Shown one piece after another: positions 26,119 through 35,642 of a stretch of 64,000 nt of DNA. Numbering within the stretch: the first letter of the stretch is position 1; each line of letters begins with the position of its first letter. The notes below the pieces were generated by a model that was given only the letters and a program-made list of their open reading frames with translations, was not told the origin of the DNA and made no database searches. The DNA is taken from contig OY970227.1 of assembly GCA_963714055.1 (NCBI GenBank), positions 2,542,001-2,606,000 on the forward strand. The letters are read 5' to 3'. The DNA is from JACDBE01 sp963714055. GTDB lineage: Bacteria > Actinomycetota > Acidimicrobiia > Spongiisociales > UBA5794. A program made the position numbers and the translations under genes.

Positions 26119-28490
26119 ACGTGATCCCCCATCTGGTCGTTTTCCTCACCGACGGTGACCCGACGGCGACGATCCGCGCGACCGGGTGACGCCGGAGGAG
26201 TACAGATCAAGGTGCCGTTGACCGAGAGCGGTAACAACGCCGAGGTCTATACCAACGTCGCCTCCACCACAGCGGTGACGCCGGCGATACCCAACGCCAA
26301 TGCCCTCAAGGCCGAGGGCTCGCACATCCTCGCGCTCGTGGTCGGGACGGCACTGCAGAACCAGCAGTTCGGTGAACCGGCTGATCCAGGTGTCCGGGCC
26401 AACCGTGTTCAACGGACCGGTGAGTTCGACATCTCCACCACCGACGTGTTCCTCGATGACGAACTTCGAAGACCTCGAGGAGGCTCTGCGCAATGCCGCC
26501 TTCGAGCTGTGCGCCCCCTCGGTGTCGGTACGCAAGCTGTACGACCCGACCAGCGACTCGGACACGCTCGAGGACGCCGTGCCGGGAGTCGGCTGGACCT
26601 TGACCGGCACAGTCACCGCACCGGCCCCGGGCACGTTCGACTGGGTGCTCGCTGTCGGAGCCACCGGACCTACCGCCGAGCCATCACCGATGCCGCCGGG
26701 TTCACCACGTTCCAATGGACACTCAACCAACCCCAATGGCGACTCGACCATCGTCGTCTCCGAGGACTCCGCAGCCAATCCGCCAGACCCGCCGGGCGGG
26801 GAGTTCATCAACCTCCCCGAGGAAACGGAGTGCACCTTCCGCACCCGGACACCGACGACGCTCCGCTCGACATCGAGGTGGATGACGCCGGTGGGTTCAC
26901 CGCCGTCGTCCCGCCGAGTCGATCGTCACCTGCCAGCTGGTCAACTGTGAACTCAGCCCCGGCGATCACAATCGAGAAGTTCACCAACGGCGCCTAGCGA
27001 CGAGCCGACCGGCCGTTCATCCCACTCGGTGATCCCGTCGAGTGGACGTACACGGTGACCAACACCGGCAACACGACACTATCGGACATCGTCGTCACGT
27101 ACACCGTCGACCTACCTACGCTCGGTCCCGGCCCGACGGTGGACTGCCCAGCACCGAGCTCGATCCCAGGGACAGCATGACGTGCACCGCCGAAGGTGTG
27201 TCCAAAGCCGGCCAATACGCCAACACCGCCGTAGTCGACGCCACCGACAGCTACGGCACCGACGTCACCGACGAGGACCCCTCACACTACTTCGGTGAGG
27301 ACAGCTCGATCGCTGTCGTGAAGTTCACCAACGGCGAGGACGCCAACGAGCCGGTGGGGCCCCTGATCGCCGTGGGCGACGACGTCAACTGGACCTACCA
27401 GGTGACCAACACCGAGAACGCTCCGATCTCTGATGTGGTGCTCACCGACGACGCCGGCACTCCAGACGACACCGGCGACGACTTCGATCCGGCCTTCGAC
27501 CGGCGGTGACGCCGACAGTGATGGGCTGCTCGATGTCGGCGAGACTGGTTGTACGAGGCGACCGGCACCGCCGAGGAGGGCTCGTACGGCAACTTCGCCA
27601 CGGTCATCGGCCAATCAGCGACTGAGGTCGAGCTGCGTGACAACGACCCGTCGACTACTTCGGCGTCACGAGCGGCGTCACCATCAAGAAGTACACCAAT
27701 GCCGAGGACGCCGACGACCCGACCGGTCCAGTCCTCAGGGTCGGGTCCGAAGTCCGTTGGACCTACGTCGAGATCAACACCGGCAACTTCCCGATCGCCG
27801 GGTGGGCGGTGACCGACGACATCAACGGCGTCGTCGCCTGTCCGTGGATCGTGCTCCTGCCGGACCGTCCCGCCACTTGCTTCGACACTGGCACCGCTGA
27901 GGAAGGCCAATACGCGAACGTCGGTAAGCGTCAACGCCACCGACGTGCTCGGGCAGCCGCTCACCGACTCAGACCCCTCCCACTACCTCGGGGTCACACC
28001 GGCCATCGAACTGGTTAAGTTCACCAACGACGATGATGCCAACGACCCCACCGGTCCCTTCATCGCCTGGGTGGCGACGTCACTTGAACCTACGAGGTGA
28101 CCAACATCGGCACATCACCGCTCACCGACTCACCGTGGTCGACCCCCGCCTGGGCGATCAGGCAGTGGTGGCGTGCGAAGCCACCGAGCTCGACCCGGGG
28201 GAGTCGACGCTGTGCACCGCAACCGGCACTGCCGAGCTTGGGCAGTACACCAACACCGCCATTGCGGTAGTGAGTTGGTAGAGTGGTTGTGAATGATATT
28301 GGTGGAATGATATGCTGTTAAGTACAAAGAAGAGAAGAGGGGTTTATTGGAAGGCCGAGGTGGTGTGGATTACGAGTGGTAAACTGGAAGACACGTTGAG
28401 CAACATCGTGCTGAGGACGAATATGTGCGGTCATTGGATCAGACACACTGAGGTCGGAAGAGATGCTCTGCACGGCTAGGGACGCCGAGC
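26119..28490 (+). pseudogene. Shredded surface-protein gene: vWA domain plus DUF11-type repeats
   Basis: Ordered fragments in all three forward frames match one large secreted protein. First comes the end of a von Willebrand A domain (HLVVFLTDGDPTA, SGNNAEVYTNVAS, SHILALVVGTALQNQ, TNFEDLEEALRNAAFELCAPSVSV, 26119-26550). Repeated DUF11-like units follow, built on KFTNGEDANEP, VGDDVNWTYQVTNT and CTATGTAELGQYTN (26900-28280), which share a roughly 290-bp period. Frame changes or stops occur every 100-300 bases; the longest clean run is 27180-27510. From about 28,280 a further repeat is still traceable (TLSNIV, then a corrupted MLCTA-like part) but accumulates substitutions until it runs into cytosine-free sequence. 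The start of the protein, including any signal peptide, is missing. Confidence 0.8.
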
Positions 28491-28697
28491 GGGAGTAGAA
28501 AGAGTAATGATGTAAAATAGAAGTGATATTTAATATTTGTGAATGAAAGTTAAAGGAAGAGAAAGAATGTTGATAATAGTAGATAAAATTTGAATGTGTG
28601 AAGAAAGTAATGTTAATGTAGAAATAGATGTGAATAAAAGTTTAGAAAGAATATAGAAGTGATAAAATTATAATAAATATATAATTAAATTTTTTAG
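28491..28697. other. 207-base stretch with no cytosine on the + strand
   Basis: Every base from 28491 to 28697 is A, G or T, with A the commonest. It directly follows the decaying DUF11 repeat and ends at AGCTCCACACCA, a short sequence also present just after the tRNA-Thr gene (about 25,796-25,807). No coding potential or simple repeat unit explains it. Confidence 0.9.
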
Positions 28698-28746
28698 CTC
28701 CACACCAGCTCGAACCGTTGATGACGTTCGCGGAACTCGCGTCGAG

Positions 28747-28817
28747 TGACCGGTCACGTCCTCGCCGGGGGCCCCGACCGCCAGGTCGGATTGTCCGTCC
28801 CTGTCGAAGGGACTAGG
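28747..28817 (-). pseudogene. Fragment of an FG-GAP/integrin-type repeat
   Basis: The minus strand reads FDRDGQSDLAVGAPGEDVTG, a typical calcium-binding FG-GAP repeat of secreted beta-propeller proteins. It is about 24 codons long and has no neighbouring repeats. It stops being recognisable at the boundary with the cytosine-free block. It is probably the broken end of a larger gene that was lost. Confidence 0.6.
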
Positions 28818-29228
28818 TGTGACGACCGGACGAGACTGCACGTTCGCCGACCAACTCCGCATGTGCTTCGGGTTCTAGTTGGACGGTGCCTCCACGCGCG
28901 CTGATGTGCCAGAGACCCTGGAGGTACAGATGGCTCCGCTCTTCGAACGATCGGCGGGTGCCCTCATGGATGCCCCTGATCAACTGGTTCGCGAGCGGCT
29001 TCAAGTAGGTCATCTATGGGCGGGAGTGGGGTGGCCGGGTGGAGTGCGGCGACTGCGGCACCGTCGCTCCGTAGCAGGAAAGTGACCCGGCTGATGCTCA
29101 CCGACGAAGAACTGCTCGACTCCGACCGTGACCGCTTGGCTCGCTGGAGTCAGGCTCGCCAGGAGCAGGCACTTGCGGACCACCACGACCTGTACATCAA
29201 GGATGCCCCCTCCCCAGGGGCGACGCGG
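28818..29228. other. No supported gene
   Basis: Short frames exist on both strands but none shows a recognisable domain, a ribosome-binding site or consistent codon use. The stretch lies between the FG-GAP fragment and the 3' end of the PAP2-kinase gene. Confidence 0.6.
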
Positions 29229-31347
29229 TCACGGATCGCATGGGGCGCCGGCTCCGCATAGGGCGAGCCCGACCTGGCGTTCGACGTGGGCCACCAGCAC
29301 CGATCGTGGCTGGGAAGCCAGGGCCTGTTCGAGGTCCGAGATGAGGTCCGGTTCGGTGCCTTCGGGAGCGAAGAGGCGGTAGGTGATGCACCCTCCCGGG
29401 ACGGGGTGGAGGTCGATCTCGGTGGGGGTTGGTGGCACCGGGGACGGCCCGGAGGCTGGACATTGGGCGGTGAGGGTGACGATGATCGCGGAGGGCCCGA
29501 TCTTGTCGATTCCCAGATTGATGGTGGCTTCGCCGTTGTGGGCGGTCACGATGCCGATTTCCCATCCGGTGGGGAGGGAGGCGACGCAAGGGAGCTGGGT
29601 CGCTGACGGTACCGCTTGTGCCATAAGGATCATCGTATGCCCGGTGCCGCAGGCGGGCACCCCGGCGTCGAGGTCCTCGACGGGAAGGAACAGCACGGAC
29701 CCGACCAGGGTGGCGGTGACGAACGCCAGGATCATCCCAACAGCGGTTACCACACGTCGCGGACTCCAGCGCTGGATGGCGATCGGCCGCCGAGCGGGTG
29801 CGAGTTCCCGGAACTCGGATATGAGGTCCCGGTCGTCCCGTTTCAGGAACTGTCGCAGCTGGGTGGGGCTGGCGACCCCGCGGGTGGCGGCGAACGCCTC
29901 GGCGATCTCGTCTGGGGTGAAATGTTTCAAGGCTTCCCGGTACACACGGGGGGCGTCCGTGTGGAGGGCGAGCACGAGCATCATGTTGGCCAGGTCGACT
30001 GCTTGACGCCACGGTGTGGGGAGGACCTGCACGAAGAACACGTCGATCAGGAGCACCCGGGAGTCGCGGACCATGAGGTTGGCTGGCTTGATGTCGCGGT
30101 GGGCGATCCCGGCGTCCCAGAGTTTCCTCACCAACATGAGACCCTCGCCGATGACCTCGTCATCTACCTCGGCCTCACTGATCTCCACGGCGCCGTCGAA
30201 GAACTCCATGGTGATCATGTATTCGCGCTCTGGGGTGATCTCGACGATCCCGTGAGGGCTCCGGGGTGGGGATGCCGAGGTCTTGGAGGAGTCGGAGGGT
30301 GTAGTCCTCGTACTCGACGAAGCGGCGGACCGTCTGGAACGATGTCTCGTCCTCGAGGCGTCCGTACAGGATCGTCCGCCACAGCTTGTACCAGCGGTCG
30401 GCTCGCACGTGGTTCTTGGCGTAGAGCTTGGCGAACAGGAACATTTCGGGTGGGCCGTCCACCGTCAGCCGGAGCGGGGTCGAACCAGCGGAGCCCTCGA
30501 GCCCGATTGGCTTGATCTCGAGCACTTCCCGGTCGAGTTGGTCGCGCACCGCCTGGCGGATCGCTGTCCCCCGCGGTCCACCGACGTCGAGGTGGGCCCG
30601 GTTCCCCTCCCGGTACATCACCGGGAAGACCTCGTTGGGGGTGAACACACGGAACATGGTGACGAGGGTGGCGACGCTGAGCGCCACCCCGAGCAGGAAG
30701 TCGGAGGGATGGTCCACAGCCAGGTAGAGCCGGGCCAACCCGAAGAGCCCGACCACGATCACCGTCGCCAGCTTGGCGATCGAGCGGGGCCGACCGGCCG
30801 GCACCAAGGTGTAGGTGATCCCGACCAGGGTCGCGGTCACCGCGGCTACCGGTGGCGCAAAGGTGGCGAAACCGCCCCAATCGCCGATGACCGTCACCCC
30901 ATAGGGGCGAGGTCGGGTGACCGCCCAATACAAGAAGAAGCCGACCACTGTGAGCACGGCCAGCCCGCCCAGATACACGAGCAGATGTCGCCACCGCCGG
31001 AACACCATGAGCAGCACCACCGACGCCACTCCGACGGTCGCGGCTCCCCACCCGGACCCGGCGAAGTCGATCCACTGCGCTACGTCGGTCACGGTCCCGT
31101 TCCGGAAGCTGGCGAGTACCCGCAGGATCGCGGTGTCCACCTGATCGACGGCCCGTGGCGCAAAGCGGAGGCCGGCGACCGTGCCCACTACCAACACAAG
31201 CGTGGCAGCCAACCAGATCTCGCCGGACAGCCCGATCGACTTCGGTAGGGGAGGAGCTGCCCCGGTGGGTCTGCGCCGGCGTCGTCTCGGACCGGCATGC
31301 CACAGGACGTTCTTTGCTTTGTGCGGCTCGGCGCCTTCCAAGCGCAC
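29229..31347 (-). pseudogene. PAP2-like membrane domain fused to a protein-kinase-like domain, interrupted by one frameshift
   Basis: The first frame (31347 to about 30260) encodes about six membrane helices of the PAP2 phosphatase fold. VTRPRPYG and ARLYLAVDHPSDFLLG match motifs C1 and C3, but the PSGH-type C2 motif reads FAPPVAAV. A kinase-like N-lobe follows. The second frame (about 30258 to 29229) continues with ITPEREYMITMEFF, the catalytic loop HRDIKPANLMV and LIDVFFVQV in place of DFG. A membrane helix and an exported-looking tail (to about 300 residues) follow. Restoring one base near 30,258 joins PEP to HGIVEITPE and gives a protein of about 705 residues. The GTG start lies 8 bp after the LiaF-like gene, implying co-transcription. 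Whether the shift is real or an assembly error is open. Confidence 0.75.
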
Positions 31348-31355
31348 CCCCTGCT

Positions 31356-31670
31356 CTACATGGCCGGCCGGTCCGTCACCTGCAGATCACCGAAAACAGC
31401 GAAGATGTCGATGCGGATCTCGGGCCCATCGCCTGGCGACACTTCGATCCTGCGGTCTCCGAAGACGCTGAAGCCCCCGCCGCTGACGCGGCTGCCGGGA
31501 GGGACGCGAACGATGGCGTCCCCGGCCAGCCCGATGAACGTCACCGTAGCTCCCTCTCCAGGTGCGGCGGAGGCGTCGATCCGGGCATCGCCCAGCAGCG
31601 ACACGATCACTTCCTTGGTCCAGCCCGTGGGCAGCGTGCCCCTACGGTCGCCGAACAGGCTCACGAACAT
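31356..31670 (-). CDS. LiaF-like / DUF1707-associated beta-helical protein (104 aa)
   Basis: The protein is built from repeats of a short strand pattern: FVSLFGDRRG, VSLLGDARID, FIGLAGDAIV, FSVFGDRRIE and FAVFGDLQV. This is the C-terminal fold of LiaF-like envelope-stress and 'cell wall-active antibiotics response' proteins. No signal peptide or membrane helix is present, unlike full-length LiaF. The ATG is preceded by an excellent GGGGGAGGAGG site. It is 8 bp upstream of the PAP2-kinase gene on the same strand, so the two probably act together, perhaps in membrane stress (inference). Confidence 0.7.
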   Translation of the reverse strand: MFVSLFGDRRGTLPTGWTKEVIVSLLGDARIDASAAPGEGATVTFIGLAGDAIVRVPPGSRVSGGGFSVFGDRRIEVSPGDGPEIRIDIFAVFGDLQVTDRPAM

Positions 31671-31887
31671 CGCTGCCTCCTCCCCCGCCGAACCCGCCCA
31701 AGGATACGTCACCGCTTCATGAGACCCGCGGCCGTTCTCGAGAACCATCACGCTCGGCGCATAAGCCGGTGACTCAGAAGTTGGTGCCGTGCATCTCATG
31801 CTGACGGCAGTGACTTCGAAGCTGGACGGTCCCGACAGGTGACAGCTTGGCGCCGGGGCCGGCTCAGGCGAGGGGACGCTCGACTGG

Positions 31888-32601
31888 TCAGGTGCCGTCG
31901 AGGCAGCTGACCACCTCGTCGGGCAGGGCGTGGGACTCGTAGTATCCATCGCCGGTGACGGCGTCGATTTCGTGGCCGGACCACAGTCCCGGGAGACCCT
32001 CCACGGCGTGGGGGGGACCTTCGGGTCCAGAGTCCACGCCCTCGAAGCTGCGCCAGTCGGGCGACTCCCAGCCGGCGGTGTTGAACGGGGCGCCGGCAAA
32101 GGTCGCAGCGCCGGGTGGGAAGCGATGCACCAAGAACCGGCCCCGGAAGGTGGGGTCGTCAACCAGCTGCGCTTTGATGTACCACCGCTCGTAAACGTCG
32201 ATGCTCACCGTCCCCGGTGGCGGGGGACCGGTGAAGTACCGCATCTCGATCACCAGGAATTCACCGGTGATGCCCATCTGCTCCCGGATGACATCCAACG
32301 GGTCGGTGCGCAGGGCGGTGCCCGGAGTCGGCGTGACCCAGCCGTCGACGCAACCGGGGCCGGCTTGGCCGCTCGGCGGCAAGGTGGTTGCGGTCACTTC
32401 GACCGTGGAGGTCGTAGTCGCCTCGGTCGCCGCCGTCTCCGTGGTGGTCGTGGCCGGGGTGGTGGATGTCGTCGCCGCCAGCGTGGCCGGGGTGGTGGTG
32501 GCGTCGGATGGCACCGTGGTTTCGGCGCCGCCTTCGGCCCCGGACCCGCACGCCGCCACCACGATGACGAGAGCGACCGAAGTGATCAATGTTCGCTGCA
32601 T
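31888..32601 (-). CDS. Predicted lipoprotein with Thr-rich linker (237 aa)
   Basis: The signal peptide ends in the lipobox VAAC (C19). A roughly 55-residue Thr/Ala-rich tether follows, then a globular domain of about 160 residues starting GPGCVDGWVTPTPGTALRTDPLDVIREQMG. The domain contains MRYFTGPPPPG, ERWYIKAQL, RGRFLVHRF and a C-terminal VVSCLDGT; the two cysteines may form a disulfide. The chosen ATG follows AAGAAGGACAAG; the open frame extends 13 codons further. No family was recognised. It lies 217 bp upstream of the LiaF-like gene, with nothing clear between them. Confidence 0.75.
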   Translation of the reverse strand: MQRTLITSVALVIVVAACGSGAEGGAETTVPSDATTTPATLAATTSTTPATTTTETAATEATTTSTVEVTATTLPPSGQAGPGCVDGWVTPTPGTALRTDPLDVIREQMGITGEFLVIEMRYFTGPPPPGTVSIDVYERWYIKAQLVDDPTFRGRFLVHRFPPGAATFAGAPFNTAGWESPDWRSFEGVDSGPEGPPHAVEGLPGLWSGHEIDAVTGDGYYESHALPDEVVSCLDGT

Positions 32602-32816
32602 CTTGTCCTTCTTGCTCGGGATGCCCAACCGTCGCACCATTCGGCATCGGCCAAGTCACCGCCCGGTAACCGTTCGGCAACAAGGTGCCATCTCCCACCA
32701 GCCCGACGGCCCGTGGTGGGACTGAGCCGGTCGCCTCAGCGAGCGGAATGCTCAGGACAACTGAGGAGCTGATAACTATCGAGCTCACGGAGTCTTATGG
32801 GCGCCGGAAACGCTTG

Positions 32817-33120
32817 CGTTTCAACGGTTCAGCACAACGCTAAGGCTCAGATTGTTGTAATCAGCAGGTCGTGGGTTCGAATCCCTCCGCCAGCTCGAAA
32901 GCCAGCTCGAAAGCCTGTGCTATCTCGGTAGATACTGGACGTTTCCTGTTCGGTTGATGCTTTCCACCGTCTCGGTTGTTCCTTGACACCGTCTCGGTCA
33001 ATGCTTGACACCCTCCTGGTCGTGATCGTGGTTGCGAGGAGGGTGGAGTGCTTAGGGAGCTGAGCGTGGTCGAGCAGCGGTATCAGGCGGTGTTGGCGGT
33101 TCACGAGGGCGGTTTGGGTG
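32817..33120 (+). repeat. Direct repeat copy A: tRNA-Thr 3' fragment plus IS481-type element start
   Basis: About 300 bp is closely similar, though not identical, to 38843-39152. In order it holds a CGTTTCAACGGTT-type lead, a tRNA-Thr 3' half, tandem CCAGCTCGAAAG units, spaced copies of CTCGGTTGAT/CTTGAC-like words and the first codons of an IS481-type transposase. Here the transposase frame (GTG at 33048, then LRELSVVEQRYQAVLAV) is in phase but breaks off after about 24 codons into a corA fragment. Confidence 0.85.
32854..32896 (+). pseudogene. tRNA-Thr 3' fragment (att-like), copy A
   Basis: From TTGTAATCAGCAGG through the T arm and CGCCAGC this matches the 3' half of tRNA-Thr(TGT). One T-stem base is changed (CCCTC for CCCAC). 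There is no D arm or 5' strand, so it cannot be a functional tRNA. Integrative elements commonly leave such ends. Confidence 0.75.
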
Positions 33121-33477
33121 ACGCTGGAGAGTGGCGAGCCCGTTGCGTCGCCGCAGGCCCTGCGGCCCTTCCTCAGAGACGTCGGCGACCATGCCCGCAG
33201 ACTCACCGAGGAGCTGGCACAACTGTCGAGCCGTCTCGATGGGCTGCTCAACGCCAACCTGGCCCGGGTGACGGTGCGACAGAACGTGATCATGCAGAAG
33301 GTGTCCGCCTGGGCCGCGATCGCCGCTGTGCCCACGATCATCGCCGGGATCTACGGGATGAACTTCCGCCACTTCCCCGAATTGCGCTGGCCCCTCGGCT
33401 ACCCGCTGGCGATCCTGATCATGATCGCGGCCGTCCTCGTGCTGCGATGGAACTTCCGGCGGATCGGCTGGCTCTGA
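33118..33477 (+). pseudogene. corA: 3' fragment of a CorA-type Mg2+ transporter gene
   Basis: The fragment encodes the last 119 residues of CorA. It holds the long stalk helix (DVGDHARRLTEELAQLSSRLDGLLNANLARV) and the first membrane helix ending in the pore signature YGMN (GIYGMNFRHFPEL). The second helix and a basic tail follow. The N-terminal cytoplasmic domain (about 200 residues) is missing. Upstream sequence switches abruptly to the IS481-type start within repeat copy A, so a rearrangement truncated the gene. Any initiation codon here would give a non-functional stub. Confidence 0.85.
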
Positions 33478-33698
33478 TCGACGAACCTGCACCTCGTGAC
33501 CCCATGAACGACCAGATCTCTGCAAGAACCTCGGCCTGGTACGTGAACGGATTCCGGAGGGTCGCCCGCGAGCTGTACGTCGTCAGAGCACCGTCCGCAA
33601 CCACCTTCGGCGATCTTCGAGGAGTTCGCGTCCACTCTCGGCCCGAGCTGTGGGAAGCGCTCCGGATGTGGAGCGCGGCCATCCGGCCCCCGCCGGCG
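33478..33698. other. No supported gene between corA fragment and glucosidase
   Basis: A plus-strand frame beginning at 33505 is open for about 67 codons, with a Trp/Arg-rich sequence, but no family or ribosome-binding site was recognised. Confidence 0.5.
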
Positions 33699-35642
33699 TT
33701 AAGCGACCGACTCCAAGGCACGGGAGTTGCCTGCAGCGACCCACCTCGACCGAATCAGTTCGGCAACGGACCACGCCTGGAACGGACAGCCCGTGGCCCT
33801 GTGGGGGGGATCGCCATCGGCCGTCTCCGACACGGATCCGAGGCCGAACTCGGCGAGGTGGAGCTCCAGACCGTCGAGCAGACCCGTGGGGTCACCGTCG
33901 ACCCGGCGGACGGCGTCCACGTATGGCCCGATGAGCCATGGCCATACCGTGCCCTGGTGGTAGGCGCCATCACGCTGCGCCGGACCACCGCGATGGCGAC
34001 CCCGGTAGGCGCGATCGTTCGGAGCGAGAGATCGCAAGCCGACGGATGTCACCAGATGGGGCCGGCAGGCGGCGACGATCGGTGCGATCTCCTCCGCTGC
34101 TTCCAAGGGCCCGTAGGGCAGCGAGGCTGCGAGCAGCTGGTTGGGACGCACCTCCGGCCGGTCGGTGCCGGAGGGATCGATCACGTCGACCAGGCCCACC
34201 TCGAAACAGGGGAAGAGCCGTCGGAACGACGTGATGGCCTGGCTGCGCAGCGCCACCCATTCGTCGACTGCCCGTCCGACTCGTGCCAGCAGGTCGGCGG
34301 CGACTCCGAGGCCGTTGATCCACAGCGCCTCCACCTCGACGGGGAAGCCATCACGAGGGGTGACCGGTCGACCGTCGATGCGGGCGTCCATCCAGGTGAG
34401 CGCCCACCCTTCCGCTCCGCCACGAAGCAGCCCGGTGGCCTCATCGACGCCGATGCCGAAACGAGTGCCGGCGCGGTGGGCAGCCAGCATGTCGCCCATG
34501 GTGTCCGCCAGGTCCGCAACCAGGTCGTGGTCGCCGGTGTGTGCCACGTGGCGGCCGATCGCGTGGAGGAACCACAGGGCGGCGTCGATCGTGTTGTACT
34601 CCATCGTCCCCACGTCTGCGGTGTTGGCCAGCATGCCCTCCGACACGGTGCCTGCGGCTCGCAAGATCAACGACCGCCCCTCGTCGATTCGACCAGTGCA
34701 GAGGAGGAGCCCCTCGTACGACGTGAACGCGTCCCGCGACCATTCGCCGAACCACGGGTAGCCGGCCACGACGCCGGGGCCACTCGGGGTGTCGACGACG
34801 AAGCGGTCGGCGCCGACCGCCAGGATCCGGTCGACATGGTCGTGGGCGCCGGCCGCCGCGGCCAGCGCCTCGGCACGCCGCCTCGCCGCGGAGACGATGC
34901 CGGCGGCATGGGCGGGAGCGCTGCCGAGGTCGGAACTCGCCGTCACCTCGAGTGCCTCCCCGGCGGTGAGGTCGGCATGGAACGTGCCCGCCGCCCACAG
35001 GTCCTCGGTTGCGCCGAGGCCGCGCGCCGCCTCCTCGCGGTACGAGACGGCGCGGTACCACCCGGCCCCGGGTTCGAACCCGGGTCCATCGACGCGGTAG
35101 GCGGACTCGAACACGAACCCGGACGCGCTCGGCGACACGTCGGGATCGGCGCCGGCGAACCGTTCGCCGTGCTGGTCGCGCCAGGTGCACAACGCCGTGA
35201 CCTCGATCTGCGCCTCTCCCGCCACGAGGCGGTGGACGACGCCGACCGTGGGCACGCCATGAGCCATGGCGAGCTCGACCTCGACCTGCACGGAACCCAG
35301 GTCGTAGCGCCATCGCGGCACCCCGTCGTCGAGGTCGAACCCTGCCAGGAGCTCGTGGCCGCGGGGATCGATGCCGCCGGTCCATTCGTGCGTCGCCAAC
35401 CGGATGCGGCGATCTCCGATGACGACGACGGCGTCGAGGGCGGCGAGTCCGAGCCTCCGCGCCGCCCCGGCTGGTGCTGTCGCCGTGACCAACAACCCGT
35501 GATAGCGACGGGTGCGGAGCCCGGCCACGGTGCCAGAGGCGTAGCCCCCGAGCCCATCGGTGACCAGCCACTCCCGGCAGGCGGCCTCATCCAGGGACCC
35601 GCAGACACCGCGGCCGAAGGCGATACGCAACCCGGCCGTCAC
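33699..35642 (-). CDS. Amylo-alpha-1,6-glucosidase / glycogen-debranching-type enzyme
   Basis: This 647-residue enzyme has the bacterial/archaeal glycogen debranching layout. An N-terminal beta-rich domain (EWLVTDGLGGYASGTVAGLRTRRYHGLLV) is followed by an (alpha/alpha)6 barrel with GYPWFGEWSRDAF, MEYNTIDAALWF, EVEALWING and GAYHQGTVWPWLIGPY. These match the GDE N-bis and GDE_C domains (GH133-like). It would remove alpha-1,6 branches from glycogen-like glucans in the cytoplasm, since there is no signal peptide. The GTG start overlaps the stop of the upstream GH63-type gene by 4 bp. Specificity is inferred from the family. Confidence 0.9.
   Translation of the reverse strand: MTAGLRIAFGRGVCGSLDEAACREWLVTDGLGGYASGTVAGLRTRRYHGLLVTATAPAGAARRLGLAALDAVVVIGDRRIRLATHEWTGGIDPRGHELLAGFDLDDGVPRWRYDLGSVQVEVELAMAHGVPTVGVVHRLVAGEAQIEVTALCTWRDQHGERFAGADPDVSPSASGFVFESAYRVDGPGFEPGAGWYRAVSYREEAARGLGATEDLWAAGTFHADLTAGEALEVTASSDLGSAPAHAAGIVSAARRRAEALAAAAGAHDHVDRILAVGADRFVVDTPSGPGVVAGYPWFGEWSRDAFTSYEGLLLCTGRIDEGRSLILRAAGTVSEGMLANTADVGTMEYNTIDAALWFLHAIGRHVAHTGDHDLVADLADTMGDMLAAHRAGTRFGIGVDEATGLLRGGAEGWALTWMDARIDGRPVTPRDGFPVEVEALWINGLGVAADLLARVGRAVDEWVALRSQAITSFRRLFPCFEVGLVDVIDPSGTDRPEVRPNQLLAASLPYGPLEAAEEIAPIVAACRPHLVTSVGLRSLAPNDRAYRGRHRGGPAQRDGAYHQGTVWPWLIGPYVDAVRRVDGDPTGLLDGLELHLAEFGLGSVSETADGDPPHRATGCPFQAWSVAELIRSRWVAAGNSRALESVA

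Noticed and set aside
28813..29085. Overlapping short frames on both strands near 28,900
   Set aside because: No ribosome-binding site, domain or consistent codon use; neither strand is better than the other.
32881..32910. Tandem CCAGCTCGAAAG units as a CRISPR-like array
   Set aside because: There are only two adjacent short units with no spacers; no CRISPR repeats or cas genes were seen in the window.
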